Shown here one piece after another: positions 53,582 through 62,079 of a stretch of 64,000 nucleotides of DNA. The stretch spans positions 1,240,001-1,304,000 of the forward strand of contig NZ_VAWF01000001.1 in NCBI RefSeq assembly GCF_005869845.1. Direction: 5' to 3'. The stretch comes from Fodinibius saliphilus (GTDB lineage: Bacteria > Bacteroidota > Rhodothermia > Balneolales > Balneolaceae). The number at the start of each line of letters is the position of its first letter. Positions within the stretch are counted from its first letter, which is position 1. The notes under the pieces were generated by a model that did not search any database, was not told the DNA's origin, and saw only the letters and a program-made list of their open reading frames with translations. The position numbers and the translations under genes were made by a program.

Positions 53582-55447
53582 ATGAAAAAGTTTTCACTTC
53601 TCTTCTGCGTTATTCTGCTAACCACTTGGTCAGCTTTATTTGCACAAAGCGGATCCAAAAAGTTAACTTCGGACGATTATTCTAAATCACAATATAATAT
53701 CGAAATGCGTGACGGGGTAAAACTGCACACTGTGGTTTATACCCCAAATGATACCAGCGAAACGTATCCAATCATATTAAAACGTACTCCCTATAGCTGT
53801 CGGCCCTACAATAAACAAGTACCCGAGCGCATCATTTCTAATCCCTATATGCAACAAGAAGGATTTATTATTGTTTGCCAAGATGTTCGCGGACGGTGGA
53901 TGTCGGAAGGCAGCTATACCACAATGACCCCTAATAAAGAGGGAAAAAACAATATTGATGAAAGCTCTGACACCTACGATACTGTAGAAAGGCTGGTTAA
54001 AAATATCCCCAATAATAATGGTAAGGTGGGACAATGGGGTATTTCCTATCCCGGATTTTACACTACCGCTGGCCTGCCGGATGCCCATCCTGCCATGGCT
54101 GCATCTTCACCACAGGCACCAATTTCAGACTTTTTCTTCGATGACTTTCATCATCACGGGGCATACTTTATGAGCTACTGGTTTGTCACTCCTCTCTTTG
54201 GCATTCAACATGATGCACCTACAAATACTGCGTGGTACAGTTTTGCGGATCTTGAAACGAATGACATGTACAAGTTTTATAACAGTATCACTCCACTGAA
54301 AAAAGCGGATAACTATTACTCTGATGAAAACTTTTTTTGGCAAGAACTTAAAAACCATCCCAATTATGATGATTTTTGGCAAAAACGAAACATATTGCCT
54401 CACCTAGATGACATTAATCATCCTGTAATGACTGTTGGCGGTTGGTTTGATGCTGAAGACCTCTATGGCCCCTTAAATACCTATCGATCTATTGAAGAAA
54501 AAAATCCGGATCTCCAAAATACGATCGTCATGGGGCCCTGGAGTCATGGACAATGGGCCAGCAATAAATCCCATCAAATGGTAGGAGAAATATATTTTGG
54601 GGAAGGCATTTCCGATTTTTATCAAAAAGAAATTGAGTACCCGTTCTTTATGAAGCACCTAAAGGGAGCCAAGACAAAAAAACTTCCTGAAGCCTATATG
54701 TTTGATACAGGAACAAAAGCATGGAGTCAATTTCAAGACTGGCCTCCTCGAAAAGCTACCCAAGAGAATTGGTATATCCACCATGACGGTTCTTTAAAAG
54801 ACCAAAAGCCAGACAATGCCGATGCCAACTATACCGAGTATACCAGTGATATTGACAATCCTGTACCATATCGAGAAGAAAATAGTCTCGTTTTTATTCC
54901 CCAGGATTATATGACGGATGATCAACGATTTTCCGCTCGTCGTCCCGATGTTATTACTTTTGAGACAAACGTATTGAAAGAGGATGTAACCCTAGCCGGT
55001 GATATGTTGGCCAATCTCTATGTTTCAACTTCCGGAACAGCTTCTGATTGGATTGTAAAAGTCGTTGATATCTATCCTGCCAAGACTGAAGAAGGAAAAC
55101 ATACTCCTGAAGGTGTGGAGCTGGACAATTATCACCAGATGGTCCGCAGTGAAGTGATACGGGGAAGATTTCGGGAAAGCTACTCAACACCTAAACCCTT
55201 CGAGCCCAACAAGGTAACTTATATCGACCTTCCCCTACAAGATATATTCCACACCTTTAAAAAAGGCCATAAAATTCAGGTTCAGATTCAAAGTACGTGG
55301 TTCCCGCTTATAGATCTGAACCCCCAAAAATATGTGCCAAATATTTTCAAAGCTGAAGAGAGTGATTTCAGAGATGCTGTCCAGCGGGTATACCACACCG
55401 AAAAACATCCAACCAATATTGAAATAAAGGTATTAGAAAAAGAATAA
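53582..55447 (+). CDS. Secreted CocE/NonD family hydrolase (S15-like, alpha-amino acid ester hydrolase type)
   Basis: A 621-residue exported alpha/beta hydrolase. Signal peptide 1-22 ends ALFAQ. The catalytic Ser155 lies in QWGISYPGFY, Asp290 in GGWFDAED and His322 in GPWSHGQW; a cap domain and a C-terminal jelly-roll domain (about 420-621) complete the family plan of X-Pro dipeptidyl peptidases and amino acid ester hydrolases. The substrate could be dipeptides, esters or acylated antibiotics. The start codon follows a 352-bp regulatory region and a bidirectional terminator lies downstream. Confidence 0.88.
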   Translation: MKKFSLLFCVILLTTWSALFAQSGSKKLTSDDYSKSQYNIEMRDGVKLHTVVYTPNDTSETYPIILKRTPYSCRPYNKQVPERIISNPYMQQEGFIIVCQDVRGRWMSEGSYTTMTPNKEGKNNIDESSDTYDTVERLVKNIPNNNGKVGQWGISYPGFYTTAGLPDAHPAMAASSPQAPISDFFFDDFHHHGAYFMSYWFVTPLFGIQHDAPTNTAWYSFADLETNDMYKFYNSITPLKKADNYYSDENFFWQELKNHPNYDDFWQKRNILPHLDDINHPVMTVGGWFDAEDLYGPLNTYRSIEEKNPDLQNTIVMGPWSHGQWASNKSHQMVGEIYFGEGISDFYQKEIEYPFFMKHLKGAKTKKLPEAYMFDTGTKAWSQFQDWPPRKATQENWYIHHDGSLKDQKPDNADANYTEYTSDIDNPVPYREENSLVFIPQDYMTDDQRFSARRPDVITFETNVLKEDVTLAGDMLANLYVSTSGTASDWIVKVVDIYPAKTEEGKHTPEGVELDNYHQMVRSEVIRGRFRESYSTPKPFEPNKVTYIDLPLQDIFHTFKKGHKIQVQIQSTWFPLIDLNPQKYVPNIFKAEESDFRDAVQRVYHTEKHPTNIEIKVLEKE

Positions 55448-55576
55448 TTTATTGGTTCAATTGTCTGATTCGTGCAAGCGTCTAGCTTGTAGGATAGTAA
55501 AAGTATGAATTAATTATACTTTTCCATCCAGCATAATCAATCCTGCATACGAAGATCATATCTCCCTTAAAAATAG

Positions 55577-55603
55577 AAAGGCCCCGAGAAATCGGGGCCT
55601 TTT
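55577..55603. terminator. Bidirectional terminator between S15 hydrolase and aconitase genes
   Basis: AAAGGCCCCGA (55577-55587) pairs perfectly with TCGGGGCCTTT (55592-55602) around a GAAA tetraloop, with A-rich sequence to the left and T to the right. It sits between two converging genes and can serve both. Confidence 0.85.
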
Positions 55604-55632
55604 AATGATAATTCTAAAAAAATGATAAACAC

Positions 55633-57597
55633 TTAGCTACCATTCTTTTTCGCTTTAAAGCGATTAATAACGCCACCATGGAGAACAGCCTCTTTCTGCC
55701 GTTCACTGAAAGTATGCTTAACAGTATACTTTTTGTCTTTGGTCTTGTTATGAATAACAACTTCATTACCATTCTTGATGGCACTACGAATGTCGTTCAC
55801 AGCTAAGACATCTCCTTGGTCGATATCTTCGTAATCCGCTTCGTTTTCAAATTCTAACGGAGGAATACCGAAATTAATCAGGTTTTGCCAACCAATACGA
55901 GCATAGCTTTTAGCAATCACTGCACGCATACCCAAATAACGGGGAGCAATAGCAGCATGCTCACGGCTGGAACCCTGCGCATAGTTTTCACCGGCAATAA
56001 CAACATGTCCGCCATGTTCTTCTTTTGCATCCATAGCTCGATCGTGGAAATTCTCATCCACTACATCGAGAGTAAACTTACTGATTTCGGGAATATTACT
56101 TCGGAATGGAAGCACTTCAGCTCCTGCACGTAATATCTCATCTGTAGAAATATCATCACCCATTTTAAGTAATACCGGCACATCAAAGTCTTTGAGTTCA
56201 TCAAAGTCGGGCATAGTAGATATATTGGGCCCCTTCTTGATTTCACCGCGCTCTTCTTTAGGCTTTGGTGGAGTAAGCATCTCGGTATTAACATGAATTT
56301 CATCCGGATGCTCAAACTCAGGATACTTCATATTATATAGATCTTCGAGATCTCGAGGATCTGTAATCTTCCCCGTCAGTGCCGAAGCAGCTGCCGTTTC
56401 AGGACTTACCAAGAAGACAGAATCTTCTGGGGTTCCTGAGCGATCCGGGAAGTTACGTGGCACAGTACGCAGACTGTTTTGCCCTGATGCAGGTGCCTGC
56501 CCCATCCCGATACAGCCGTTACATCCTGCTTGGTGGATGCGTGCACCTGATTGTACCAAGTTAAACATCACATTATTTTTGACCATATTTTCGATAATCT
56601 GTCGTGATGTGGGGTTAATATCCCAAGAGACATTATCATTAACTGTTTTATCTTTTACAATTTCCGAGGCAATCCAGAAATCTCGATAGCCCGGGTTTGC
56701 TGAAGATCCTACATAAGATTGGTAGATATCCTGTCCTTCGACCTCACGTACAGGTACTACATTACCGGGACTGCTTGGCAGAGCAATCAGCGGCTCTACA
56801 TCATCAAGTACAAGCTCTTCATACTTATCATATTCAGCTCCTTCATCAGCTTTCAACTCTACAAATTCATGGCCCCGTTCTTGCGATTCCATGAAGCGGC
56901 GAATCTCACCATCTGCCGGGAATACCGTACTTGTTGCTCCCATCTCGGTACCCATATTGGCAATCACATGGCGATCCATAGTTGAAAGATTTTTCAACCC
57001 TTCACCAAAGTATTCAATAACATAACCGGTAGCACCATCAACATCGTAACGGCGCAACATTTCGAGTACAACATCTTTTGCACTTACCCAGTCAGGCAGT
57101 TCTCCTTTAAGTTCAACTCCCAATACTTTGGGCATTTTTATGTATAATGGTTCTCCGGCAATAGCAAAAGCAACATCCAGACCACCTGAACCAATTGCTA
57201 ACATTCCCATACAGCCTGCTGCTGGAGTATGACTGTCAGAACCGGCCAGTGTTTTACCCGGAATAGCAAAGCGTTCCGTTTCAATCGGGTGACTTACTCC
57301 GTTACCCGGACGACTATACCACATTCCGAACCTTTCAGCAGCAGATTTTAAAAATACATGGTCATCAGGGTTCTTAAAATCCGTCTGAATCAGATTGTGA
57401 TCAACATACTGACAAGATAGTTCTGTTTGAGCTTCATCAAGTTCCATCGCCTCTAACTCAAGCATCACCATTGTACCAGTGGCATCTTGAGTAAGGGTTT
57501 GATCAATCTTAAGCCCAATTTCTTCGCCGGGAACCATTTCACCATCCTCAAGATGGCTTTTAATCAGTTTTTCCGTAACATTTAGTGGTTTACTCAT
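55633..57597 (-). CDS. acnA: Aconitate hydratase (short, LeuC/LeuD-like type)
   Basis: A 654-residue enzyme converting citrate to isocitrate. The large domain (about 1-430) has SDSHTPAAGCMGMLAIGSGG and cluster-binding Cys359 and Cys362 in QAGCNGCIGMGQAP; the swivel domain (about 465-650) has GDDISTDEILRAGAE and YAQGSSREHAAIAPRYLG. At the position where most aconitases have a third cluster Cys (SCTN) this protein reads SSAN (298-301). The size matches the short aconitase family rather than the roughly 900-residue AcnA. It is the only gene in its unit. Homoaconitase activity is an alternative. Confidence 0.88.
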   Translation of the reverse strand: MSKPLNVTEKLIKSHLEDGEMVPGEEIGLKIDQTLTQDATGTMVMLELEAMELDEAQTELSCQYVDHNLIQTDFKNPDDHVFLKSAAERFGMWYSRPGNGVSHPIETERFAIPGKTLAGSDSHTPAAGCMGMLAIGSGGLDVAFAIAGEPLYIKMPKVLGVELKGELPDWVSAKDVVLEMLRRYDVDGATGYVIEYFGEGLKNLSTMDRHVIANMGTEMGATSTVFPADGEIRRFMESQERGHEFVELKADEGAEYDKYEELVLDDVEPLIALPSSPGNVVPVREVEGQDIYQSYVGSSANPGYRDFWIASEIVKDKTVNDNVSWDINPTSRQIIENMVKNNVMFNLVQSGARIHQAGCNGCIGMGQAPASGQNSLRTVPRNFPDRSGTPEDSVFLVSPETAAASALTGKITDPRDLEDLYNMKYPEFEHPDEIHVNTEMLTPPKPKEERGEIKKGPNISTMPDFDELKDFDVPVLLKMGDDISTDEILRAGAEVLPFRSNIPEISKFTLDVVDENFHDRAMDAKEEHGGHVVIAGENYAQGSSREHAAIAPRYLGMRAVIAKSYARIGWQNLINFGIPPLEFENEADYEDIDQGDVLAVNDIRSAIKNGNEVVIHNKTKDKKYTVKHTFSERQKEAVLHGGVINRFKAKKNGS

Positions 57598-57838
57598 AAA
57601 TAATTATATGTTTTGATTTCCGCTAAATTCTTATTTATCTAAAGTTTAACTCCCGTAAATAGTTCCATAAAATACTATAGCATTACCCTACCCATCAAGT
57701 TAATAGCTCAAAAAGCACTATTTATAAGTATTCTAAGCTGTATTAGGATTCTTACTTAGTTTTTAAAAGTTTTTTTTCTTAATTAAGGGTGTGAGGGTAA
57801 AAGAATTTGTTTAAACATCAACACAGGCGTCAGACATT

Positions 57839-58132
57839 ATGAATACAAGTGATCTGGTTAAAGCACTTGCAGATAATTGGGATATGAGCCAAGCCGAAAC
57901 GCGCCGGTTGTTGGATACTATTGTCGAACGGTTAACAGAGAATTTGGCTAATGGTAATACTTTTACAATCCCGGACCTTGGCACTTTTAGATTATCAACA
58001 CGTGGAGAGCGGGAGTCATACAATCCTCATTATGAACAGTATATGAAATTACCGCCCAAAAGAGTTGTTGATTTTTCGCCCAGCAAGGGGTTAAAAGAAG
58101 ATTTAAAACAAGTGGAGTCTGACAATGAGTGA
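57839..58132 (+). CDS. HU-family DNA-binding protein
   Basis: A 97-residue HU/IHF-type protein. It has the HU fold with NTSDLVKALADNWDMSQAET at the start, a short arm region with FTIPDLGTFRLSTRGERESYNPHYEQYMKLPP, and a C-terminal VVDFSPSKGLKEDL instead of the usual 'xFKPGKxLK'. Its stop overlaps the next gene's ATG by 8 bp, so the two HU-like proteins are translationally coupled and may form heterodimers. The gene is preceded by 241 bp that include a T-rich stretch and holds no visible terminator. Confidence 0.85.
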   Translation: MNTSDLVKALADNWDMSQAETRRLLDTIVERLTENLANGNTFTIPDLGTFRLSTRGERESYNPHYEQYMKLPPKRVVDFSPSKGLKEDLKQVESDNE

Positions 58133-59660
58133 GAAAGTAACATTTCAGGAACTCATTGAGTCAATTGCCGAAGAAAGCGATAACACAAAGCAATTTACTC
58201 ACGATTTCCTCAAAGATTTTGTCGATGTCATTAATAACGGTCTTGAACAAGACGGAAATGTAAGCATTGCCGGTTTTGGTAAATTTAAGCTGCGTCATGT
58301 AACAGAACGTGAGGGGTACAATCCCCAAACAGAAGAAAAAATGACCATTCCTGCACATAACAAGGTGGTGTTCAAGCCTTATAAGGGCGTTAGAGAACTC
58401 GTCAATGCACCCTATGCTCATCTAGAATCTGAACTTATTGAGACTGATGAAAGTGAAGATACCACCACAGAACCTACACCTAAGGAAGACGACACTTCTG
58501 AAAAGTCGCCTTCTACCTCAGAAGAATCAACAGAAAAAACGACTGAAGAAAAATATAGAGAAGAAGATCCTTTCGGTTTTGAAGCGATGAGTTCCAAACC
58601 TTCATCAAAATTTTCATTAGAAGAAGGTGAGGAAGTTACTGATGAGGAAGAAGATATTGTGGAATTTAAAGCAGAAACTACCGAAGAACAGCCTGATGAA
58701 TCGGCCGAAGACCTTGAAGAGTTTATAGGAGCAACGCAAGAGGCTGAAGAAATTTCGGAATCACGAGAAAAGTCTGATAAACAACAAGAAGAGATTACAG
58801 CTGAGTCGAATACGTCTGAACCTATTGAAGCCGAAGACAAAGAGGCTGAACCGTCGAACAAGCAAATAGAGGAATCTCCTTTTGCGCCTATGAGCACAAC
58901 ATCAGATGAAGAATCTACTGATTCAGATGATCAGGAAACACAAAAGGACGATCGTCGGGCATTTGATCGGAAACTTCCCGATCGTAAAAGTAGCTCATCT
59001 CTACCTTTGGTAGTAGCGGCAATTTCGATTTTGGTGTTATTAGCTGTTGGGGCTTGGTATTTTGGGATGTTTTCAACAAATAATCCTTCTCAGCTAGCTA
59101 GCCAAAAAAATATATCATCAGCCAAAGCGAACCTACAACAGGGGCCTAATCAAGAAACACCTTCTCAAAAATCATCTACAAACAACAGACAACAATCTCA
59201 AAAAACCAACAGTCAAAAACAGTCGGCACAAAACCAAACGACAAGCAACAAATCTCAACAAGCAACGAATACAAACTCATCAGCTTCACAGAAAAGAGAA
59301 CAGCACGCTATTACTAAAGGGCAGACCCTTTGGAGTATAGCTGAAGACAAGTATGGCAACCCACGGCTCTGGCCTTGGATATACGGTAATAACGGATCAC
59401 TAAATGATCCGGACCTTATTATTGCCGGTAGTTCTCTTGCTGTACCCCTACCCTCGGGACCTCGGAATAACTTAACGTCTTCCGATTCGGTCGGTGTTGC
59501 CAAAGGTTTTCTATCTACCTACCAGTGGTATAAAAAACAGGATTCTCCGAAAGCTAAGAATCATTTGTGGGGAGCTAAAGTATACCATAGTAACATTAAG
59601 AACCTGGCTGACATCCCAATTGATGAAGCTGACCTTTCATACGCTAATAAAGCCCAATAA
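58125..59660 (+). CDS. HU-domain protein with membrane helix and periplasmic LysM domain
   Basis: A 511-residue protein with an unusual domain chain: HU-like DNA-binding domain (about 1-93), a long acidic Glu/Ser/Thr-rich region (about 95-280), a basic patch and a single membrane helix (about 293-316), a Gln/Ser/Asn-rich linker (about 318-390) and a LysM peptidoglycan-binding domain (about 394-443, HAITKGQTLWSIAEDKYGN), then a C-terminal helix-rich tail. The topology predicts the HU part in the cytoplasm and LysM outside, which would tether DNA to the cell wall. It overlaps the HU gene by 8 bp. Related HU-SPOR/LysM fusions occur in Bacteroidota, but the role is unproven. Confidence 0.8.
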   Translation: MSEKVTFQELIESIAEESDNTKQFTHDFLKDFVDVINNGLEQDGNVSIAGFGKFKLRHVTEREGYNPQTEEKMTIPAHNKVVFKPYKGVRELVNAPYAHLESELIETDESEDTTTEPTPKEDDTSEKSPSTSEESTEKTTEEKYREEDPFGFEAMSSKPSSKFSLEEGEEVTDEEEDIVEFKAETTEEQPDESAEDLEEFIGATQEAEEISESREKSDKQQEEITAESNTSEPIEAEDKEAEPSNKQIEESPFAPMSTTSDEESTDSDDQETQKDDRRAFDRKLPDRKSSSSLPLVVAAISILVLLAVGAWYFGMFSTNNPSQLASQKNISSAKANLQQGPNQETPSQKSSTNNRQQSQKTNSQKQSAQNQTTSNKSQQATNTNSSASQKREQHAITKGQTLWSIAEDKYGNPRLWPWIYGNNGSLNDPDLIIAGSSLAVPLPSGPRNNLTSSDSVGVAKGFLSTYQWYKKQDSPKAKNHLWGAKVYHSNIKNLADIPIDEADLSYANKAQ

Positions 59661-59737
59661 AGGTCATACATTCAAGGTCTAACTACTTTTAAGAATTTAA
59701 ATTCGCAATAAAACCACACTTAACAGGAGAAATATTT

Positions 59738-60058
59738 ATGATTCGTCATATAGTAATGTGGAAATTAAAAGATGAAGCAGAAGGAGCCACAAAAGAAAAA
59801 AATGCTGAAAAAATGAAGCTTATTCTTGAAGGGCTCAAAACCAATATCGATGAAATAAAAAATGTAGAAGTCGGTATTAACATCAGTGAAGACGATGAAG
59901 AGGCGGGATCTCCGCACGATGTCGTACTAATTTCTGATTTTGAAACCGAACTCGACTATACGATGTATACTCGTAATGATCATCATAAAAAAGCAGTTAA
60001 ATTTATTAACTCGGTAATAGAAGATCGTCACTTTGTAGACTATAAAGTAGACACTTAA
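59738..60058 (+). CDS. Dabb (stress-responsive alpha/beta barrel) domain protein
   Basis: A 106-residue single-domain protein. It opens MIRHIVMWKLKDEA, continues with NVEVGINISEDDEEAGSPHDVVLISDFE and ends near YKVDT, the dimeric ferredoxin-like fold of the Dabb family. A ribosome site AGGAGA lies 9 bp before the ATG. The family includes small oxygenase-like and stress proteins of largely unknown role. It is 78 bp after the HU-LysM gene and is followed by a terminator. Confidence 0.85.
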   Translation: MIRHIVMWKLKDEAEGATKEKNAEKMKLILEGLKTNIDEIKNVEVGINISEDDEEAGSPHDVVLISDFETELDYTMYTRNDHHKKAVKFINSVIEDRHFVDYKVDT

Positions 60059-60082
60059 TCTTTTCAGTATGTTATTTATCAG

Positions 60083-60118
60083 AAAAGGGATTTGTGCTTA
60101 CAAATCCCTTTTTCTTTT
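60083..60118 (+). terminator. Rho-independent terminator of the Dabb gene
   Basis: AAAAGGGATTTGT (60083-60095) pairs with ACAAATCCCTTTT (60100-60112) across a GCTT loop, and more T follow. It sits 25 bp after the Dabb stop and just before the stop of the converging amidotransferase gene, so it may end both transcripts. Confidence 0.88.
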
Positions 60119-60121
60119 GCC

Positions 60122-60928
60122 CTATTTTTGGTTTTTCACAAACCCATGAGCTTCTTCTAACATTCGTTTAAAAATTTGTCGCTGCGATGGTACCTGGGGC
60201 ATGTATTCGGGATGCCATTGTACCCCCAACATAAAGTTATGGTACTGGTGTTCAATCGCCTGAACGACTCCAGTTTCTTCCCGAGCTACTATCGTCATAT
60301 AATCTCCCACTTCATCCACAGCTTGCCGATGCATGGCATTAACCCATACCGTCCCAAAACCTAACACATCAAACAGTTTACTCTGCTCGTCAATTTTTAC
60401 TTTCTTTTTGGGCCAAACACTATGCGGCCGAGGAACTTCTGTATAGTAGTTTTCAATATCCTGATGCAGGGTCCCCCCGAAATAGATATTCATTAATTGG
60501 GCTCCACGACATATACCTAAAATGGGAATTCCCTTTTCCACTGCCCTGCCTAACAGGTCTAGCTCCATCTCGTCGCGATCATTATCAATACCCACCGATG
60601 TAGTTGAAAACAGCTTGCGCAGAAAAAAGATAAAGGGAAAAAATAAGATAGTTGCAATACGAATCAACAGTTGCCGGATGCCGGATACTTTCTGATCTTC
60701 CGAAAATAGTTCCCCTAGCTGGGATTTGCCATACCTTTTAGGATTAACATCAGCTCCCCCTCCAATTACTAATCCATGAATATCTGCATCCGGTATGCCC
60801 TCTTTAGGACATATATGAATTGCTCGCCCCCCCTGAATAAGTATAGCAAACCACGTAAACCACCAAGCGGCCCTTCCTCCTTTGTCCGGCCCTGTTACAC
60901 CAATATTAGGTCGCTTACTATTCATCAA
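60122..60928 (-). CDS. Class I glutamine amidotransferase (peptidase C26/PuuD-like)
   Basis: A 268-residue protein with a catalytic triad of Cys140 in LGICRGAQLMN and His239/Glu241 in QWHPEY, and an N-terminal HGLVIGGGADVNPKRYG typical of gamma-glutamyl-GABA hydrolase-like proteins. An unusual hydrophobic insertion (about 84-106, with IRIATILFFPFIFFLRKLF) may contact the membrane. It overlaps the amidoligase gene by 11 bp and should be translated from the same message. The pair probably makes and trims, or supplies ammonia for, a gamma-glutamyl-like or other amide linkage. Confidence 0.82.
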   Translation of the reverse strand: MMNSKRPNIGVTGPDKGGRAAWWFTWFAILIQGGRAIHICPKEGIPDADIHGLVIGGGADVNPKRYGKSQLGELFSEDQKVSGIRQLLIRIATILFFPFIFFLRKLFSTTSVGIDNDRDEMELDLLGRAVEKGIPILGICRGAQLMNIYFGGTLHQDIENYYTEVPRPHSVWPKKKVKIDEQSKLFDVLGFGTVWVNAMHRQAVDEVGDYMTIVAREETGVVQAIEHQYHNFMLGVQWHPEYMPQVPSQRQIFKRMLEEAHGFVKNQK

Positions 60929-61916
60929 GGTCTAATAGTATGTTTACGGTGCTTACCCATTCCTTTTTGAAAGAGATAACCGTTTCTTTCTTACGAAAAA
61001 TATATAACCGACTTAACTTGTTTAACATTTCTTTGTTTTCTGCTAACAATTCTACCTGTAGCCAATACTCCCATTCTGTCTCAAATCGCCAAGCCGGATT
61101 ATCAATACGGCTGTTTGGCAAACGATAGTGAAAAGTAGGCCGTGGATCATTTTTTTCTCCCTCCATTACGGGATTAACCAGCTCCGGTTCTAACAATTCA
61201 AAAATTGGCATCATATCAACCGGGCGATTTCTTGTCGGATTCTTATCGATATAATCGTTCACCATCTCCCGTTGAGTGGGACTATAGTCCGGGTTTAATA
61301 CTTTTCGAACAAACTTATCGGGAAACGGATCAACAAAAGGAGAAATACGTCGTGACATATCAATATTCAATACTTCTAACAACCACGGGTATAAAATCAT
61401 AAAAGAACGCAGGTAGTCGACCAGCGTTGATACGTTCAGATCCGGGGACTCTATGTTAATATGCATTCCAAACGCATTTACGAAAGAAGCATAGGTACCC
61501 TTGGCTTTCGCTTCTTGAAGCCCTTTTCGTATTTTTTCAAGCTCATGAAGTTCATTAATTGCTAAGGGAGGCATTACAATCTCCATAGGCACAACTGATC
61601 GTGCCATTTTATCAATTACATCCTCAATAGACTGGCGCAAAGAATCCTCCTCCAATTTAATGCCCAACTTGTCAAAAATATTATGTTCGGCCATCTTTTG
61701 TAGGATACGGGCATCAAGCTCTACCCGAAAATCTCCCAAAGAGGTATCATGTATCCTGTAATGATACCGATGTTCCTTTTCTATAGTACCTCCATAGAGT
61801 GAAGTTATAATTTCAGCAGCTTTTTGAGGTTCTATGCCAGCAAACTCAAGTTCAAGACCAACCTTTCGCTGCTTCCCATCAGCATTTATTTTCGTAGGAG
61901 GAAATTGATAACTCAT
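60918..61916 (-). CDS. Amidoligase family protein (GCS-like carboxylate-amine ligase)
   Basis: A 332-residue protein of the 'putative amidoligase enzyme' family, related to glutamine synthetase and glutamate-cysteine ligase. The first metal/nucleotide motif GLELEF is at 20-25, a second element VVPMEIVMPPL is near 108-118 and FGMHINIE is at 149-156. These enzymes join a carboxyl group to an amine with ATP. Such genes are commonly next to a class I amidotransferase, as here with an 11-bp overlap; the product is unknown. The gene heads the two-gene unit and has about 130 bp to the divergent amidohydrolase. Confidence 0.8.
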   Translation of the reverse strand: MSYQFPPTKINADGKQRKVGLELEFAGIEPQKAAEIITSLYGGTIEKEHRYHYRIHDTSLGDFRVELDARILQKMAEHNIFDKLGIKLEEDSLRQSIEDVIDKMARSVVPMEIVMPPLAINELHELEKIRKGLQEAKAKGTYASFVNAFGMHINIESPDLNVSTLVDYLRSFMILYPWLLEVLNIDMSRRISPFVDPFPDKFVRKVLNPDYSPTQREMVNDYIDKNPTRNRPVDMMPIFELLEPELVNPVMEGEKNDPRPTFHYRLPNSRIDNPAWRFETEWEYWLQVELLAENKEMLNKLSRLYIFRKKETVISFKKEWVSTVNILLDLDE

Positions 61917-62079
61917 ATCAGTCTAATTAAAAGCTAATTTAAAAATGCCGTTGAAAAATTGTTCGTATTGTAAAAGATTGAAAATGGGAACCAGTTAAAT
62001 TTGCCAACCGTTAATGTTCTTAACATAATCATATTCAGTTTATATGAAAGATATTATTAACAAAATACAGGGACAATCT

